Shown: positions 28,157 through 36,302, counted from the first letter of the stretch. The stretch is DNA of 64,000 nucleotides from Sinorhizobium garamanticum (GCF_029892065.1 NZ_CP120373.1:806001-870000); one strand, 5' to 3'. Notes: generated from the sequence alone by a model not told the origin. Numbers and translations are program-made.

Positions 28157-28219
28157 CTCTAAGATATCGAAGTAGGATTCAGACGGAAACCGCTTGGCAC
28201 TTCCTCTTCCCGCTCTGAT
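28157..28219 (+). repeat. Family B fragment (right half), copy 4
   Basis: Only the second hairpin region is left: ATTCAGACGGAAACCGC with CTCTTCCCGCTCTG. It lies in the 263-bp gap between the nucleoside hydrolase and hsp20 genes, which are divergent. The rest of that gap is the hsp20 leader. Confidence 0.55.
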
Positions 28220-28314
28220 CTGGCGCAGCGAACTATGATTTGCGTGCGCAGCCGAGGCAAGCGGCTTGCACTCGTTGCTCACAGCTACCATATTGCGGCG
28301 TGGATGCTGCTTGG

Positions 28315-28354
28315 CAGGTCCGCAAAGATGGTCGCTTGAGCTGCAAGGACTTGG
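28315..28354 (+). promoter_or_regulatory. Candidate start-site hairpin (RNA thermometer-like) before hsp20
   Basis: CAGGTCC (28315-28321) can pair with GGACTTG (28347-28353), and GCA (28322-28324) with TGC (28342-28344), leaving an AA bulge (28345-28346). The AAGGA ribosome-binding site at 28345-28349 is thus partly inside an imperfect stem with one G-U pair. Rhizobial small heat-shock genes are known to use ROSE thermometers built on the same principle. This is a hand fold, not a computed one. Confidence 0.45.
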
Positions 28355-28357
28355 GAA

Positions 28358-28789
28358 ATGAGCAGGATCACGCCCTTTACCAGCCCGCTACTGCTGGGCT
28401 TTGACACGATGGAAAAGACCCTTGAGCGCATCGCCAAGGGCAATGACGGATATCCACCCTATAATATCGAGCGCATTCGCGGCGACGCATCTTCGGATGC
28501 GCCGGAACGGCTGCGGATCACGCTCGCCGTCGCCGGCTTCTCCGAGGAGGACCTGGACGTCACGACGGAAGAAAACCAGCTGGTCATTCGCGGCCGCCAG
28601 GTCGATACGGGCGAGCGGGATTACCTGCACCGCGGCATTGCCGCCCGGCAGTTCCAGCGCACCTTTGTTCTCGCAGACGGCATGAAGGTCCTCGGGGCCG
28701 AGTTGCGCAACGGTCTTCTCTCAGTCGACCTCGTGCGGCCCGAACCGGTCCGTATGGTAAAGAAAATTAACATTTCCGTCCCAGAGTAG
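28358..28789 (+). CDS. Hsp20/IbpA-family small heat-shock protein
   Basis: A 143-residue alpha-crystallin-domain chaperone that holds unfolded proteins during heat stress in the cytoplasm. The N-terminal segment MSRITPFTSPLLLGFDTME and NGYPPYNIERI-like NDGYPPYNIERI are typical of rhizobial class A HspA/IbpA proteins; the crystallin fold runs from about residue 35 to 135 with the LRNGLLSVDLVRPEP strand, and a short tail follows. A DUF1150 gene follows 47 bp later, a pairing common in Rhizobiales. Heat control through the leader hairpin is likely. Confidence 0.93.
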   Translation: MSRITPFTSPLLLGFDTMEKTLERIAKGNDGYPPYNIERIRGDASSDAPERLRITLAVAGFSEEDLDVTTEENQLVIRGRQVDTGERDYLHRGIAARQFQRTFVLADGMKVLGAELRNGLLSVDLVRPEPVRMVKKINISVPE

Positions 28790-28836
28790 GATAACCGGCG
28801 GGATTCTCCCCTGTCCGGCGACCACGGAGTGTCACC

Positions 28837-29094
28837 ATGGGACTGAAAGCCATCAACACATCGCTGTCGAAGAACGACCTTGCGCATCTCGGCGAGGGCG
28901 AAGTCGGCTATATCCGCAAGATGCGTTCGGAGGAGGTCTCCCGCTGTTTCCCGGAAGCTCCCGAGATGGGACCCGGAATCGACCTGTGGGCCCTGTTCGG
29001 CGCCGACGGCACACCGATCCTTTTGACCGACAATCGGTCCAGCACCTTCTTCAAGGCAGCCGAGGACGATCTTCGTACCGTCAGCCTGCATTGA
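28837..29094 (+). CDS. DUF1150 family protein, hsp20 partner gene
   Basis: An 85-residue protein matching DUF1150: LSKNDLAHLGEGEVGYIRKM and DLWALFGADGTPILLTDNR are the family's conserved blocks. No signal peptide or membrane segment. Function is unknown; its constant position after small heat-shock genes in rhizobia suggests a stress-related role in the same operon. It starts 47 bp after hsp20 with a GGAG-like site. Confidence 0.85.
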   Translation: MGLKAINTSLSKNDLAHLGEGEVGYIRKMRSEEVSRCFPEAPEMGPGIDLWALFGADGTPILLTDNRSSTFFKAAEDDLRTVSLH

Positions 29095-29164
29095 GCGGCT
29101 GGCGAATATTCTCTTTGTCCAGGCCTACGAGCGCTATCATCGACGCGGCGTGAGTCGCCCTTAT

Positions 29165-29310
29165 CCGGCCTGCCGGCCACCTTCTCCCCGCCAGCGGGGA
29201 GAAGGTGACTCGCGGAGCCGCCTCAGCCCCCTCCCGGCGAGCGGGAGTGGGCCACTGCATGTTCCTTAAGTCGTAGCCGGACGTGCAAAGAACGCTGTAG
29301 CGTGAAGGAC
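29165..29310. repeat. Intergenic hairpin cluster with degenerate family A remnant
   Basis: A perfect 13-bp stem, CACCTTCTCCCCG (29178-29190) with CGGGGAGAAGGTG (29195-29207), is followed by a second GC-rich palindrome (CTCCCGGCGAGCGGGAG) and then a decayed family A copy (GCATGTTCCTTAAGTCG ... GAACGCTGTAG). It separates the convergent DUF1150 and trmB genes and may end transcription in both directions. The CCTTCTCCCCG palindrome type is, as I recall, widespread in rhizobial intergenic DNA. Confidence 0.65.
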
Positions 29311-29324
29311 AAAATCCAAGGGTC

Positions 29325-30026
29325 CTAAACGCGCCGGAAGGTGAGATAGGCGGAGCTCCGCCCTTCCCGGCGCGCCTTGGCCTCGTAGCGCGTGCTCGGC
29401 CAACCCGTGAAAGGCGTAAGCCAGTCGGCTGATTTTTCCGCCGTCCACTCGAAGGCCGCGTGATCGCGGCAGTGAAGCAGCGTCCAATTGACATAGGTGT
29501 CGATGTCCGAGGCGAAGCAGAAGAGGCCGCCGGGCTTCAGGATGCGCGCAAACCGATCCAGGTTGACCTTGGAAACGAAGCGCCGCTTCCAGTGCTTCCG
29601 CTTCGGCCAGGGATCGGGATAGAGCAGGTCGATCTGGTCGACGGAAGCCTCCGGCAGCCAGTCCAGCACCTGCGTCGCGTCGTCGTCATAGAGCCGGATA
29701 TTGGCGATCTCTCGCGCCTCGATCTGTCCGAGCAACTTCGCCATCGAGTTGACGAAGGGCTCGACGCCGATGAAGCCGGTTGCGGGATCCTCCGCGGCGC
29801 GGTGAACGAGATGCTCCCCGCCACCAAACCCGATTTCCAGGCGAATGCGCTTCACCGGCTGCGGGAAGAGCGTCGTCAGGTCAGCTGGCGCCGGCTCAGC
29901 GAGATCGAGCCGGAGCGCGGGCAGCAGATGCGCAAGATGGCCAGCCTGGCGCTCGCGCAAGGGCTTGCCCTTGCGGCGGCCAAAGAAGGCCTCCGTGGCT
30001 CTGGCGCGGCGCGGTTCGGTCATCAC
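29325..30026 (-). CDS. trmB: TrmB: tRNA (guanine-N7-)-methyltransferase
   Basis: A 233-residue class I methyltransferase that makes m7G46 in tRNA. The SAM-binding motif [10 protein letters not shown] is at about residue 69 and the signature [18 protein letters not shown] at about residue 136. The N-terminus is rich in Arg, as usual. It is the last gene of the long minus-strand cluster, 250 bp after metK, with a family A repeat in between. Confidence 0.95.
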   Translation of the reverse strand: MMTEPRRARATEAFFGRRKGKPLRERQAGHLAHLLPALRLDLAEPAPADLTTLFPQPVKRIRLEIGFGGGEHLVHRAAEDPATGFIGVEPFVNSMAKLLGQIEAREIANIRLYDDDATQVLDWLPEASVDQIDLLYPDPWPKRKHWKRRFVSKVNLDRFARILKPGGLFCFASDIDTYVNWTLLHCRDHAAFEWTAEKSADWLTPFTGWPSTRYEAKARREGRSSAYLTFRRV

Positions 30027-30152
30027 GATCTTCCTTCAAACAGCAAAGCGGACACTCCACCGGGAGCATCCGCTCTTGATCCCGCAATGTGGTGCGCCTG
30101 AATAGCAGCGCACCGGACCATTGCAATATTTTTCAACGCCCGTGGCTTCGCT

Positions 30153-30254
30153 ACTGCATGGTTCCGTAAATCCTAGCCGATTTAAGGATAAAACATGCAG
30201 CAACTCAAAGTGCTACAGCGTCCTTTGCGTGTCTGAAAAGACGCGAGGCGCTGT
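30153..30254 (-). repeat. Family A repeat, copy 6, between metK and trmB
   Basis: Inverted orientation. Hairpin 2 pairs AAATC with GATTT and GCATG with CATGC; hairpin 1 (GCGTGTCT with AGACGCG) is imperfect. The remaining part of the 249-bp gap shows nothing else. Confidence 0.8.
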
Positions 30255-30275
30255 GGAAGCAAGTCAACAGCAGCG

Positions 30276-31559
30276 TCAGGCAGCGCGGCCGGATGCTCTC
30301 GGTTCGGAGTAGGCAGCCGCGTCAAGCTCGATCGCTTCCTTCAGCGGCTTGACGAGATCGAGCTTCTCCCAGGAGAATGAACCATCGCGGCCGGCCTTGC
30401 GGCCGAAATGGCCGTAAGCGGCGGTCTTGGCATAGATCGGCTTGTTGAGGTCGAGGTGGCGACGGATGCCCGACGGCGAGAGATCCATCGTCTTGCGGAT
30501 GGCATTTTCGACTTGGTCTTCCGTGACCTTGCCGGTGCCGTGCAGATCCACATAGATCGACAGCGGCTGGGCAACGCCGATCGCATAGGAAAGCTGGATC
30601 GTGCAGCGGTCGGAAAGGCCGGCGGCGACGACATTCTTCGCCAGATAGCGCGCGGCGTAAGCCGCCGAGCGGTCGACCTTGGTCGTGTCTTTGCCCGAGA
30701 ATGCGCCGCCGCCATGCGGGGCTGCGCCACCATAGGTGTCGACGATGATTTTGCGACCGGTCAAGCCGGCGTCGCCGTCGGGTCCGCCGATGACGAACTT
30801 GCCGGTCGGGTTGATGTACCAGGAGCAATCGTCGGAGATCTTCAGATCGGCGAGTGCTTCGCGGATATAGGGTTCGACGACGGAGCGGACCTTGGCGGAG
30901 TCCCAGCTCTCATCGAGATGCTGCGTCGAAAGCACGATCGAGGTGACTTCGGCCGGCTTGCCATCGACATAGCGCACGGTCACCTGGCTCTTGGCGTCAG
31001 GTCCGAGCTTGGCAACTTCGCCTTCGCCCTTCTTGCGGGCGGCCGCAAGCGTCTGCAGGATACGGTGCGAGTAGTAAAGCGGCGCCGGCATCAATTCGGC
31101 CGTCTCGCGGCAGGCATAGCCGAACATGATGCCCTGGTCGCCGGCACCTTCCTCGCCCTGCTTGTCGGAAGCGTTGTCGACGCCTTGCGCGATGTGAGCC
31201 GACTGGAAGTGCAAGAGCACGTCGATCTTCGCCGTCTTCCAGTGGAAACCGTCCTGCTCATAGCCGATGTCGCGGATCGCCTTGCGGGCGGCGGACTTGA
31301 ACTTCGACGGATTGATGACTTCGTTGCCGTTCTTGTCCTTCTTCAGGAGGCTCGGAGGCAGGCGGACTTCGCCGGCGATCACGACGCGGTTCGTCGTTGC
31401 CAGTGTCTCACAGGCAATGCGCACACCCCAGGGATCAACGCCCGTCTTCGCCGCTTCGCGGTAGACCAGATCGACGATCTCGTCGGAAATACGGTCACAC
31501 ACTTTGTCCGGATGACCTTCGGCTACGGATTCACTCGTGAACAGGTAGTTTGCGCGCAT
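30276..31559 (-). CDS. metK: MetK: S-adenosylmethionine synthetase
   Basis: A 427-residue enzyme forming SAM from methionine and ATP. It begins [20 protein letters not shown] with the ATP-binding His; [31 protein letters not shown] and the C-terminal block [13 protein letters not shown] are present. It is slightly longer than the E. coli enzyme through alphaproteobacterial inserts. SAM made here is the methyl donor for TrmB and other methyltransferases encoded in the window. A strong palindrome lies 74 bp before the start (see 31633) and a separate promoter is likely. Confidence 0.96.
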   Translation of the reverse strand: MRANYLFTSESVAEGHPDKVCDRISDEIVDLVYREAAKTGVDPWGVRIACETLATTNRVVIAGEVRLPPSLLKKDKNGNEVINPSKFKSAARKAIRDIGYEQDGFHWKTAKIDVLLHFQSAHIAQGVDNASDKQGEEGAGDQGIMFGYACRETAELMPAPLYYSHRILQTLAAARKKGEGEVAKLGPDAKSQVTVRYVDGKPAEVTSIVLSTQHLDESWDSAKVRSVVEPYIREALADLKISDDCSWYINPTGKFVIGGPDGDAGLTGRKIIVDTYGGAAPHGGGAFSGKDTTKVDRSAAYAARYLAKNVVAAGLSDRCTIQLSYAIGVAQPLSIYVDLHGTGKVTEDQVENAIRKTMDLSPSGIRRHLDLNKPIYAKTAAYGHFGRKAGRDGSFSWEKLDLVKPLKEAIELDAAAYSEPRASGRAA

Positions 31560-31632
31560 GCGGGAAGTCCCCTCAATGAAAGAAGCGGTGCGAACGTGTT
31601 AGTGGTTTTGCCGTCGAAAAACAAGCGAACAA

Positions 31633-31656
31633 CGACATAAATATATCTTTATATCG
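31633..31656 (-). promoter_or_regulatory. 24-bp palindromic operator candidate before metK
   Basis: The half-sites CGATATAAA and TTTATGTCG are inverted copies with one mismatch around a GATATA centre. It lies 74-97 bp upstream of the metK start. It is AT-rich in GC-rich surroundings and resembles, from memory, the operators of SahR, the ArsR-type S-adenosylhomocysteine-responsive regulator of methionine-cycle genes in Proteobacteria. The regulator assignment is inference. Confidence 0.6.
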
Positions 31657-31679
31657 ATATTGCCACCTGAACGGTCCAC

Positions 31680-31754
31680 CTGCACGTTTCCTTAAATCGT
31701 ACGCGATTTGAGAGTGCGGCAGCGTCCTTTGCGTGTCCGATAAAGTGGAGCGGC
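31680..31754 (-). repeat. Degenerate family A repeat, copy 7
   Basis: It keeps GCACGTTTCCTTAAATCG...CGATTTGAG and GCAGCGTCCTTTGCGTG, but the arms are shortened. It lies between the phrR terminator and the metK promoter. Confidence 0.65.
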
Positions 31755-31770
31755 TGAAGGGAAAGCGCGC

Positions 31771-31802
31771 AAAAAAAGCGGCACTCGGGCCGCTTTGTTT
31801 TT
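31771..31802 (-). terminator. Intrinsic terminator after phrR
   Basis: An 8-bp stem AAAGCGGC/GCCGCTTT with a 6-nt loop, followed on the minus strand by a run of T residues. It separates phrR from metK, so metK probably has its own promoter. The opposite strand also has a T-rich tail. Confidence 0.88.
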
Positions 31803-31823
31803 GTGGTCAGTGAACTACCCCGA

Positions 31824-32243
31824 TTATTCGGCTTCAGCCTCGGCGGCCAATGCCTTTACCAGATCCACCAGCTTCCGGCGCACCTTAGGGTCGGAAATCT
31901 TGACGAAGGCGCGGTTGAGCTGAAGTCCTTCGGAGGACGACAGGAAATCAACCACGTAGTTGGAACTTGAGGTCTCAGCCATGCCGGATACGCCGCCGGC
32001 GCCTTCCCCAGGAGCATCCTCGAAGAAGAACGATACCGGGACGTTGAGAATTGAAGAAATGTTCTGCAACCGGCTCGCGCCGACGCGGTTCGTTCCCTTC
32101 TCGTATTTCTGGATCTGCTGGAAGGTGATCCCCAGGGCTTCGCCGAGCTTTTCCTGGCTCATGCCGAGCATCGTCCGGCGGAGGCGAATCCTGCTCCCGA
32201 CATGGATGTCGATCGGGTTCGGCTTCTTCTTGTTTTCAATCAT
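31824..32243 (-). CDS. phrR: PhrR/PraR-type XRE family regulator
   Basis: A 139-residue DNA-binding protein. The Cro/CI helix-turn-helix (about residues 13-68) includes GSRIRLRRTMLGMSQEKLGEA and ITFQQIQKYEKGTNR; the C-terminal part ends in acidic residues. In S. medicae WSM419 the acid-induced regulator gene phrR lies beside actA (lnt), and the orthologue PraR controls adhesion and quorum-sensing genes in other rhizobia; position and sequence match that gene. I chose the ATG at 32243 because the 41 residues before it are not part of the family. lnt ends 147 bp upstream on the same strand. Confidence 0.87.
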   Translation of the reverse strand: MIENKKKPNPIDIHVGSRIRLRRTMLGMSQEKLGEALGITFQQIQKYEKGTNRVGASRLQNISSILNVPVSFFFEDAPGEGAGGVSGMAETSSSNYVVDFLSSSEGLQLNRAFVKISDPKVRRKLVDLVKALAAEAEAE

Positions 32244-32389
32244 GTCCGCGTTCCTAAACACGCTGTTTCGGGTGCCCGCAACCTGGCATCGCGCAGATCG
32301 CTCCGTCGCAACCTTACCGGCAACCAAGAGCCCCACCCGCGGGTGAAGGTTGAGGGATTCGGCCACTATGCAATTTTAGGGGTTTTAGG

Positions 32390-33985
32390 TCAATTCTTCC
32401 TAATATTGAAACCAACGCGCGAAAATGCTGCAACCAAAAAGAGTATTCCGGCTGTCAACCAGAAGATTCGACCGCGCGTCGCGGTATTGGTTACGTTAAG
32501 CATTTTTCCCGGCAGAATTGTGTCTGTAACCCCCTTGTAATTGTATCCCAATCCTACCACTAAAACACCACGTGCATCAACAATTGCTGATATACCGTTG
32601 TTGGCTGCCCGGATCATCGGCGTTCCGGTCTCGACTGCGCGCAACTGCGCCTGGTGAAAATGCTGGCGCGGACCGGGAGTGTCGCCGAACCAGGCGTCGT
32701 TCGTGATGTTGAGCAGGAAATCGGCCAAAGGGCCGTTGCCATCGATCTCGTCGGGGAAGATCGCTTCATAGCAGATAAGCGGATAGGCCGTCTTGCCGCC
32801 CGGCAGGGTAAGAAGCGCACGGCTCTGGGCAGGCGAAAAGCCGCCGGGCATCGAGGCCGCGATAGCGCTTAGCCCCCAGGAGGCAAGAACGTCTTCGAAC
32901 GGCAGATATTCGCCGAAGGGGACAAGGTGAACCTTGTCTGCCGCACCGACGATCTGGCCGCGATCGTCGATAACATAGATCGAGTTGTAATAGCGCCGCG
33001 GCAGGCCGGCCCCGGCATCTTCGACGCGCACGGCACCGGCAATGAGGACCTGCCCGTCCTCCAAGACCTCTGCGATGCGGGCCAGCGCGTCCGGGTTGTC
33101 GGTGAGTATGAATGGGATCGACGTTTCCGGCCAAACAATGATGTCCGGACGTTTTCCGCCGTCCATCGCCGGTGCGGTCGTGAGAACGAGATGCTCCTCG
33201 AAGACCGATGAGCGTTCGCGGTCATCGAGCTTTTTCGCCTGGTCGACCACCGGCTGAACCAGGCGCACCGTCAACTCAGGCGCCAGCGGTTGAGGCGCCG
33301 GCTGGGCAAGACGATAGAAGCCGAAAGCCAGATGCGCGGCAAAGAGCGCGACGGCAATTGCGAGGCCCGCACGCGCGCCCTTGCCGGTGGCTATGAGAGC
33401 AGGTGCCGCAAACACGAAGACCGCGAGCATGTTGATCGTTGCAAGGTTCACGACGCTCGCCGACTGCATCATCAGAGGCATCGGCATCAAGGCATAGCCG
33501 ATGGCATTCCAGGGAAAGCCCGTGAACAGAAACCCGCGGAGCCATTCCGCGACGCCGAAGCCGAATGCAAGGGCTGCGATCCTGCCCAGGCCGTCAGACC
33601 AGAGACAACGCGCCAGCGCGACTGCAAGGGCGTAAAAAAGCGCGAGAGCGGCGGGCAGGCCGACGACGGCGAGCGGCAGCGCCCAGGCAAAAAGATCCGC
33701 CTCGATCAGCAAGGCGTTGCCAAGCCACCAGAGGCCGCCAAGGAAGTAGCCGAAGCCGAAGCTCCAGCCGATCGACAAGGCCGGCCAAAGCCTTGCGAGC
33801 CGGCCTTTTTCAGGATCACCCGGCGCGCCATCGATCAGCCAGACGAGGACAGGAAACGAGACGAAAGCGGCCGCGAAGATGCCGAGGGGCGGCTGGGTGA
33901 GAACTGTCAAGAGCCCCGCGAGGAAGGCGATAAATACCCGCGACACCCCGGAGAGGAGCATAATCCTGCCTGCCAGCCTTGCCAT
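32390..33985 (-). CDS. lnt: Lnt (ActA/CutE): apolipoprotein N-acyltransferase
   Basis: A 531-residue inner-membrane enzyme that adds the third acyl chain to lipoproteins. About seven membrane helices fill residues 10-225 and one lies at the C-terminus. The nitrilase-like periplasmic domain has catalytic Glu287 (WPETSIPF), Lys351 (ADKVHLVPFGEYLPF) and Cys405 (YPLICYEAIFPDE). In S. medicae the same gene, actA, is needed for acid and copper tolerance. I chose the ATG at 33985, preceded by GGAGG, over a 58-residue upstream extension that runs through repeat-flanking DNA. LspA, the preceding step in lipoprotein maturation, is encoded at 57.7 kb. Confidence 0.94.
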   Translation of the reverse strand: MARLAGRIMLLSGVSRVFIAFLAGLLTVLTQPPLGIFAAAFVSFPVLVWLIDGAPGDPEKGRLARLWPALSIGWSFGFGYFLGGLWWLGNALLIEADLFAWALPLAVVGLPAALALFYALAVALARCLWSDGLGRIAALAFGFGVAEWLRGFLFTGFPWNAIGYALMPMPLMMQSASVVNLATINMLAVFVFAAPALIATGKGARAGLAIAVALFAAHLAFGFYRLAQPAPQPLAPELTVRLVQPVVDQAKKLDDRERSSVFEEHLVLTTAPAMDGGKRPDIIVWPETSIPFILTDNPDALARIAEVLEDGQVLIAGAVRVEDAGAGLPRRYYNSIYVIDDRGQIVGAADKVHLVPFGEYLPFEDVLASWGLSAIAASMPGGFSPAQSRALLTLPGGKTAYPLICYEAIFPDEIDGNGPLADFLLNITNDAWFGDTPGPRQHFHQAQLRAVETGTPMIRAANNGISAIVDARGVLVVGLGYNYKGVTDTILPGKMLNVTNTATRGRIFWLTAGILFLVAAFSRVGFNIRKN

Positions 33986-34148
33986 ACAGCCTCCAATAGA
34001 CGCGGGATCACCGCTCGACCCCTGCGCAGGAAAAACGACCGAATCATTCCGCGGCAGTGTTCCAAAAAAGCGGCTGCTTGTCCCGATCGCATACGTTGCA
34101 CGCCATGGCATCGCGCAAGGAATCGGAAGAGGTTCTTGGGCTATCCCA

Positions 34149-34186
34149 GATCGTTTCACCGGTTTCGCCGATACGGTGAAACGATC
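34149..34186. repeat. Perfect 13-bp hairpin beside E2
   Basis: GATCGTTTCACCG (34149-34161) pairs with CGGTGAAACGATC (34174-34186). It sits three bases from the end of E2. The first hairpin of the family B variant at 27039 has a similar GATC-TTTC arm. It may be a repeat fragment or a terminator before lnt. Confidence 0.7.
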
Positions 34187-34188
34187 CC

Positions 34189-34462
34189 AGAGCCCTTCAG
34201 GGTTAAATGGAAGCAGTTCTGCCGGAGCAGGTTTTCGTCAGGGCAGAGGCGATTGGCGAAGGGGCGTACCCGGATGTACGTCCGAGCCGATCGCCTCTGC
34301 GCCTGGCGGAAAGATGCCCGGCCCTTCGGGTTGGCTGAAACGGGCCGCCTGATCGACCGGCCGGCTTGGACGTATGCGTTGGCTACGCCGCGCGCCGGCC
34401 GGTCGACCATCCGACTCCGTTTGAGCCAACAGAACTGTTTCCATTTGACCCTGAAGGGCTCT
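34189..34462 (-). repeat. 274-bp element with terminal inverted repeats, copy E2
   Basis: Same length as E1 (19061-19334) and in opposite orientation, with about eight differences by eye. Terminal arms of 33 bp have two mismatches. The internal CAGAGGCGAT/ATCGCCTCTG stem is intact here, while E1 has one mismatch. It fills most of the 513-bp gap between corC and lnt; the rest (33986-34148, 34463-34498) shows only the hairpin at 34149. Confidence 0.88.
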
Positions 34463-34498
34463 CACTGCTTGAAATAGGGAAGGCGGCCGCCGGTACGG

Positions 34499-35647
34499 CT
34501 ATTGTTCGGATGTCGGCGGTGATCCGGCGCCGACCTCGGCGTCGCGACCGGCGGGCGCCTCCCGCTCCGTCTTCAACACGCGGCGACGGGCCAGCGGGCG
34601 CTTGCGCATGATGCGCACCCGTTTGACGCGCCGTGGGTCGGCATCAAGGATCTGAAACTCAAAACCGGGGATGGCCTGGACCACCTCGCCGCGAACCGGA
34701 ATGCGTCCGAGCGAAGCGAAAACCAGCCCGCCGAGCGTGTCGACATCCTCGAGCTGCTCGCGCACGTCGAAATCCGGGCCAATCGCTTCGGCGATCTCCT
34801 CGAGTTCGACACGGGCATCGGCGACGAAGACGTCATCGGAACTGCGCGCGAACATGACCTCTTCATCATCATGCTCGTCCTCGATATCGCCGACGACCAT
34901 CTCGACGATGTCCTCCAGCGACACCAGACCGTCCGTGCCGCCGTATTCATCGATGACGAGGGCCATCTGGATGCGCGCCGCCTGCATCCGCTGCATCAGG
35001 TCCGAGGCCAGCATGGACGGCGGCACGAACAGGAGCTGGCGAACGATGCCGGCCTCTTCCACCGTCTTGCCGAGATCGACGCGCGAAAGGTCGAAACCCG
35101 CCCGTTGCTGGCGCGGCATCTTTTCCACCACGGCCGGGGCCGTGGGCTGTGCCTTGCCGTTGCGGCGCCGGTTGCGCGCCTGCTTGGTGACATAGGCGAG
35201 CAGATCGCGGATATGCACCATGCCGCGTGGGTCATCCAGGCCCTCGTTGTAGACCGGCATGCGCGAGCGTCCCGACTCCTCGAAAATGACCATGAGCTCG
35301 CCGATCGTGATGCTCTGGTCCACGGCCTCGATATCGGCGCGCGGCACCATCACGTCCTCGACGCGAACCTCTCGGAAACGCAGGATGTTGTTGAGCATTG
35401 CCCGCTCTTCGGGCGAGAACGCGGCGTTGCTATCCGCGTCCGTCAGCAGAGCGTCGGCAAGATCTTCGCGCAGGCTCGACGGACTTGCCCCGCGCAAAAG
35501 GCGCGCGGCACGGCTCCAGAAGGAGGTTGTGGATTTGCTGCTCTCCTGTCGGGGAGCGGCGGTACTACTACTGCCCGCCTCGGCCTCTCCGGAAGCTTCC
35601 GCTTCCTCGGCTGCAACGGCAGCCGGCTGTGTGTTGGTGTCGCTCAT
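34499..35647 (-). CDS. CorC/TlyC-type CBS-domain protein (hemolysin family)
   Basis: A 382-residue soluble or peripheral protein. An Ala/Ser/Glu-rich N-terminus (about 1-40) is followed by two CBS domains (about 85-215, starting VRVEDVMVPRADIEAVD and containing DEYGGTDGLVSLEDIVE) and a CorC_HlyC transporter-associated domain (about 235-325). It has no CNNM membrane domain, as in E. coli CorC/YbeX, which is linked to Mg2+ or Co2+ efflux and to ribosome maturation with YbeY. The C-terminus is basic then acidic. It follows ybeY by 12 bp, so the two are co-transcribed. Confidence 0.92.
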   Translation of the reverse strand: MSDTNTQPAAVAAEEAEASGEAEAGSSSTAAPRQESSKSTTSFWSRAARLLRGASPSSLREDLADALLTDADSNAAFSPEERAMLNNILRFREVRVEDVMVPRADIEAVDQSITIGELMVIFEESGRSRMPVYNEGLDDPRGMVHIRDLLAYVTKQARNRRRNGKAQPTAPAVVEKMPRQQRAGFDLSRVDLGKTVEEAGIVRQLLFVPPSMLASDLMQRMQAARIQMALVIDEYGGTDGLVSLEDIVEMVVGDIEDEHDDEEVMFARSSDDVFVADARVELEEIAEAIGPDFDVREQLEDVDTLGGLVFASLGRIPVRGEVVQAIPGFEFQILDADPRRVKRVRIMRKRPLARRRVLKTEREAPAGRDAEVGAGSPPTSEQ

Positions 35648-35659
35648 CGTTCCAAACTA

Positions 35660-36166
35660 TCAATCCGGGGATCGGTCCCCGTATGGATCAGATAGGCCAA
35701 GACGCGCCAAAATGCGAGTCTCAAGGCCTTCCATTCTTTCCGCCTCGTCGTCTTCCAGATGATCATACCCGAAAAGATGGAGGAATCCATGTACGAGAAG
35801 ATGCGTCAGGTGCGCGTCAAACGGCTTTTCCATCTCGGTCGCCTCGCGCTTCAGCGTTTCATAGGCAACGACGATATCGCCGAGCATCGGTCCCGGCATC
35901 TTGCCGGGGGTCACGGGAAAGGCGGGGAAAGACAGCACATTGGTCGGCTTGTCCTGGCTTCGCCATTCCGCGTTGATCGCTCGCATCGAAGCATCATCAG
36001 TGAAGACCAGAGAAACTTCCGGCGCCTCCGGCGGAAAAGGCTGTTTTTCCTCGCGCGCGAGGAAGTCGGCCGTCGCCTCGAGAATACGCGCCGAGAAGGA
36101 TTGCAGCTCATCTTCCGATGGCCAATCGCCCTCTTCGACGCTGATCTGAATGTCCAAAGCCGTCAT
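35660..36166 (-). CDS. ybeY: YbeY: endoribonuclease for rRNA maturation
   Basis: A 168-residue single-strand endoribonuclease needed for 16S rRNA 3'-end processing. The zinc motif with three His residues is visible in HLLVHGFLHLFGYDH at about residue 122, followed by the acidic helix EDDEAERME. In S. meliloti the orthologue (SMc01113) is important for symbiosis and affects small-RNA control like Hfq. It lies between phoH and corC in the order conserved across bacteria. Repeats of families B and C separate it from phoH. Confidence 0.95.
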   Translation of the reverse strand: MTALDIQISVEEGDWPSEDELQSFSARILEATADFLAREEKQPFPPEAPEVSLVFTDDASMRAINAEWRSQDKPTNVLSFPAFPVTPGKMPGPMLGDIVVAYETLKREATEMEKPFDAHLTHLLVHGFLHLFGYDHLEDDEAERMEGLETRILARLGLSDPYGDRSPD

Positions 36167-36187
36167 GGTCGCAACGAAACGCCGTTA

Positions 36188-36302
36188 GATCACGATGATT
36201 TTGGGTCGATTCGACCGAAAATCATAAACCTGATCGATTCCAACAAAATAGAGCGGGACGCGGGCGGAAAACCGCATACGCTTTTCCTCCTCCCGCTCTA
36301 AA
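36188..36302 (+). repeat. Family B repeat, copy 3
   Basis: Hairpin 1 pairs TTTTGGGTCG-type arms with CGACCGAAAAT; the linker reads GATCGATTCCAACAAAATAGA. Hairpin 2 pairs GAGCGGGA with TCCCGCTC and holds an inner GCGG-AAAA-CCGC hairpin. It ends GCTCTA and runs straight into a family C palindrome. Confidence 0.82.

Noticed and set aside
33986..34159. N-terminal extension of Lnt by 58 residues
   Set aside because: The extension has no family similarity and runs into repeat-flanking hairpin DNA, while the ATG at 33985 has a GGAGG site.
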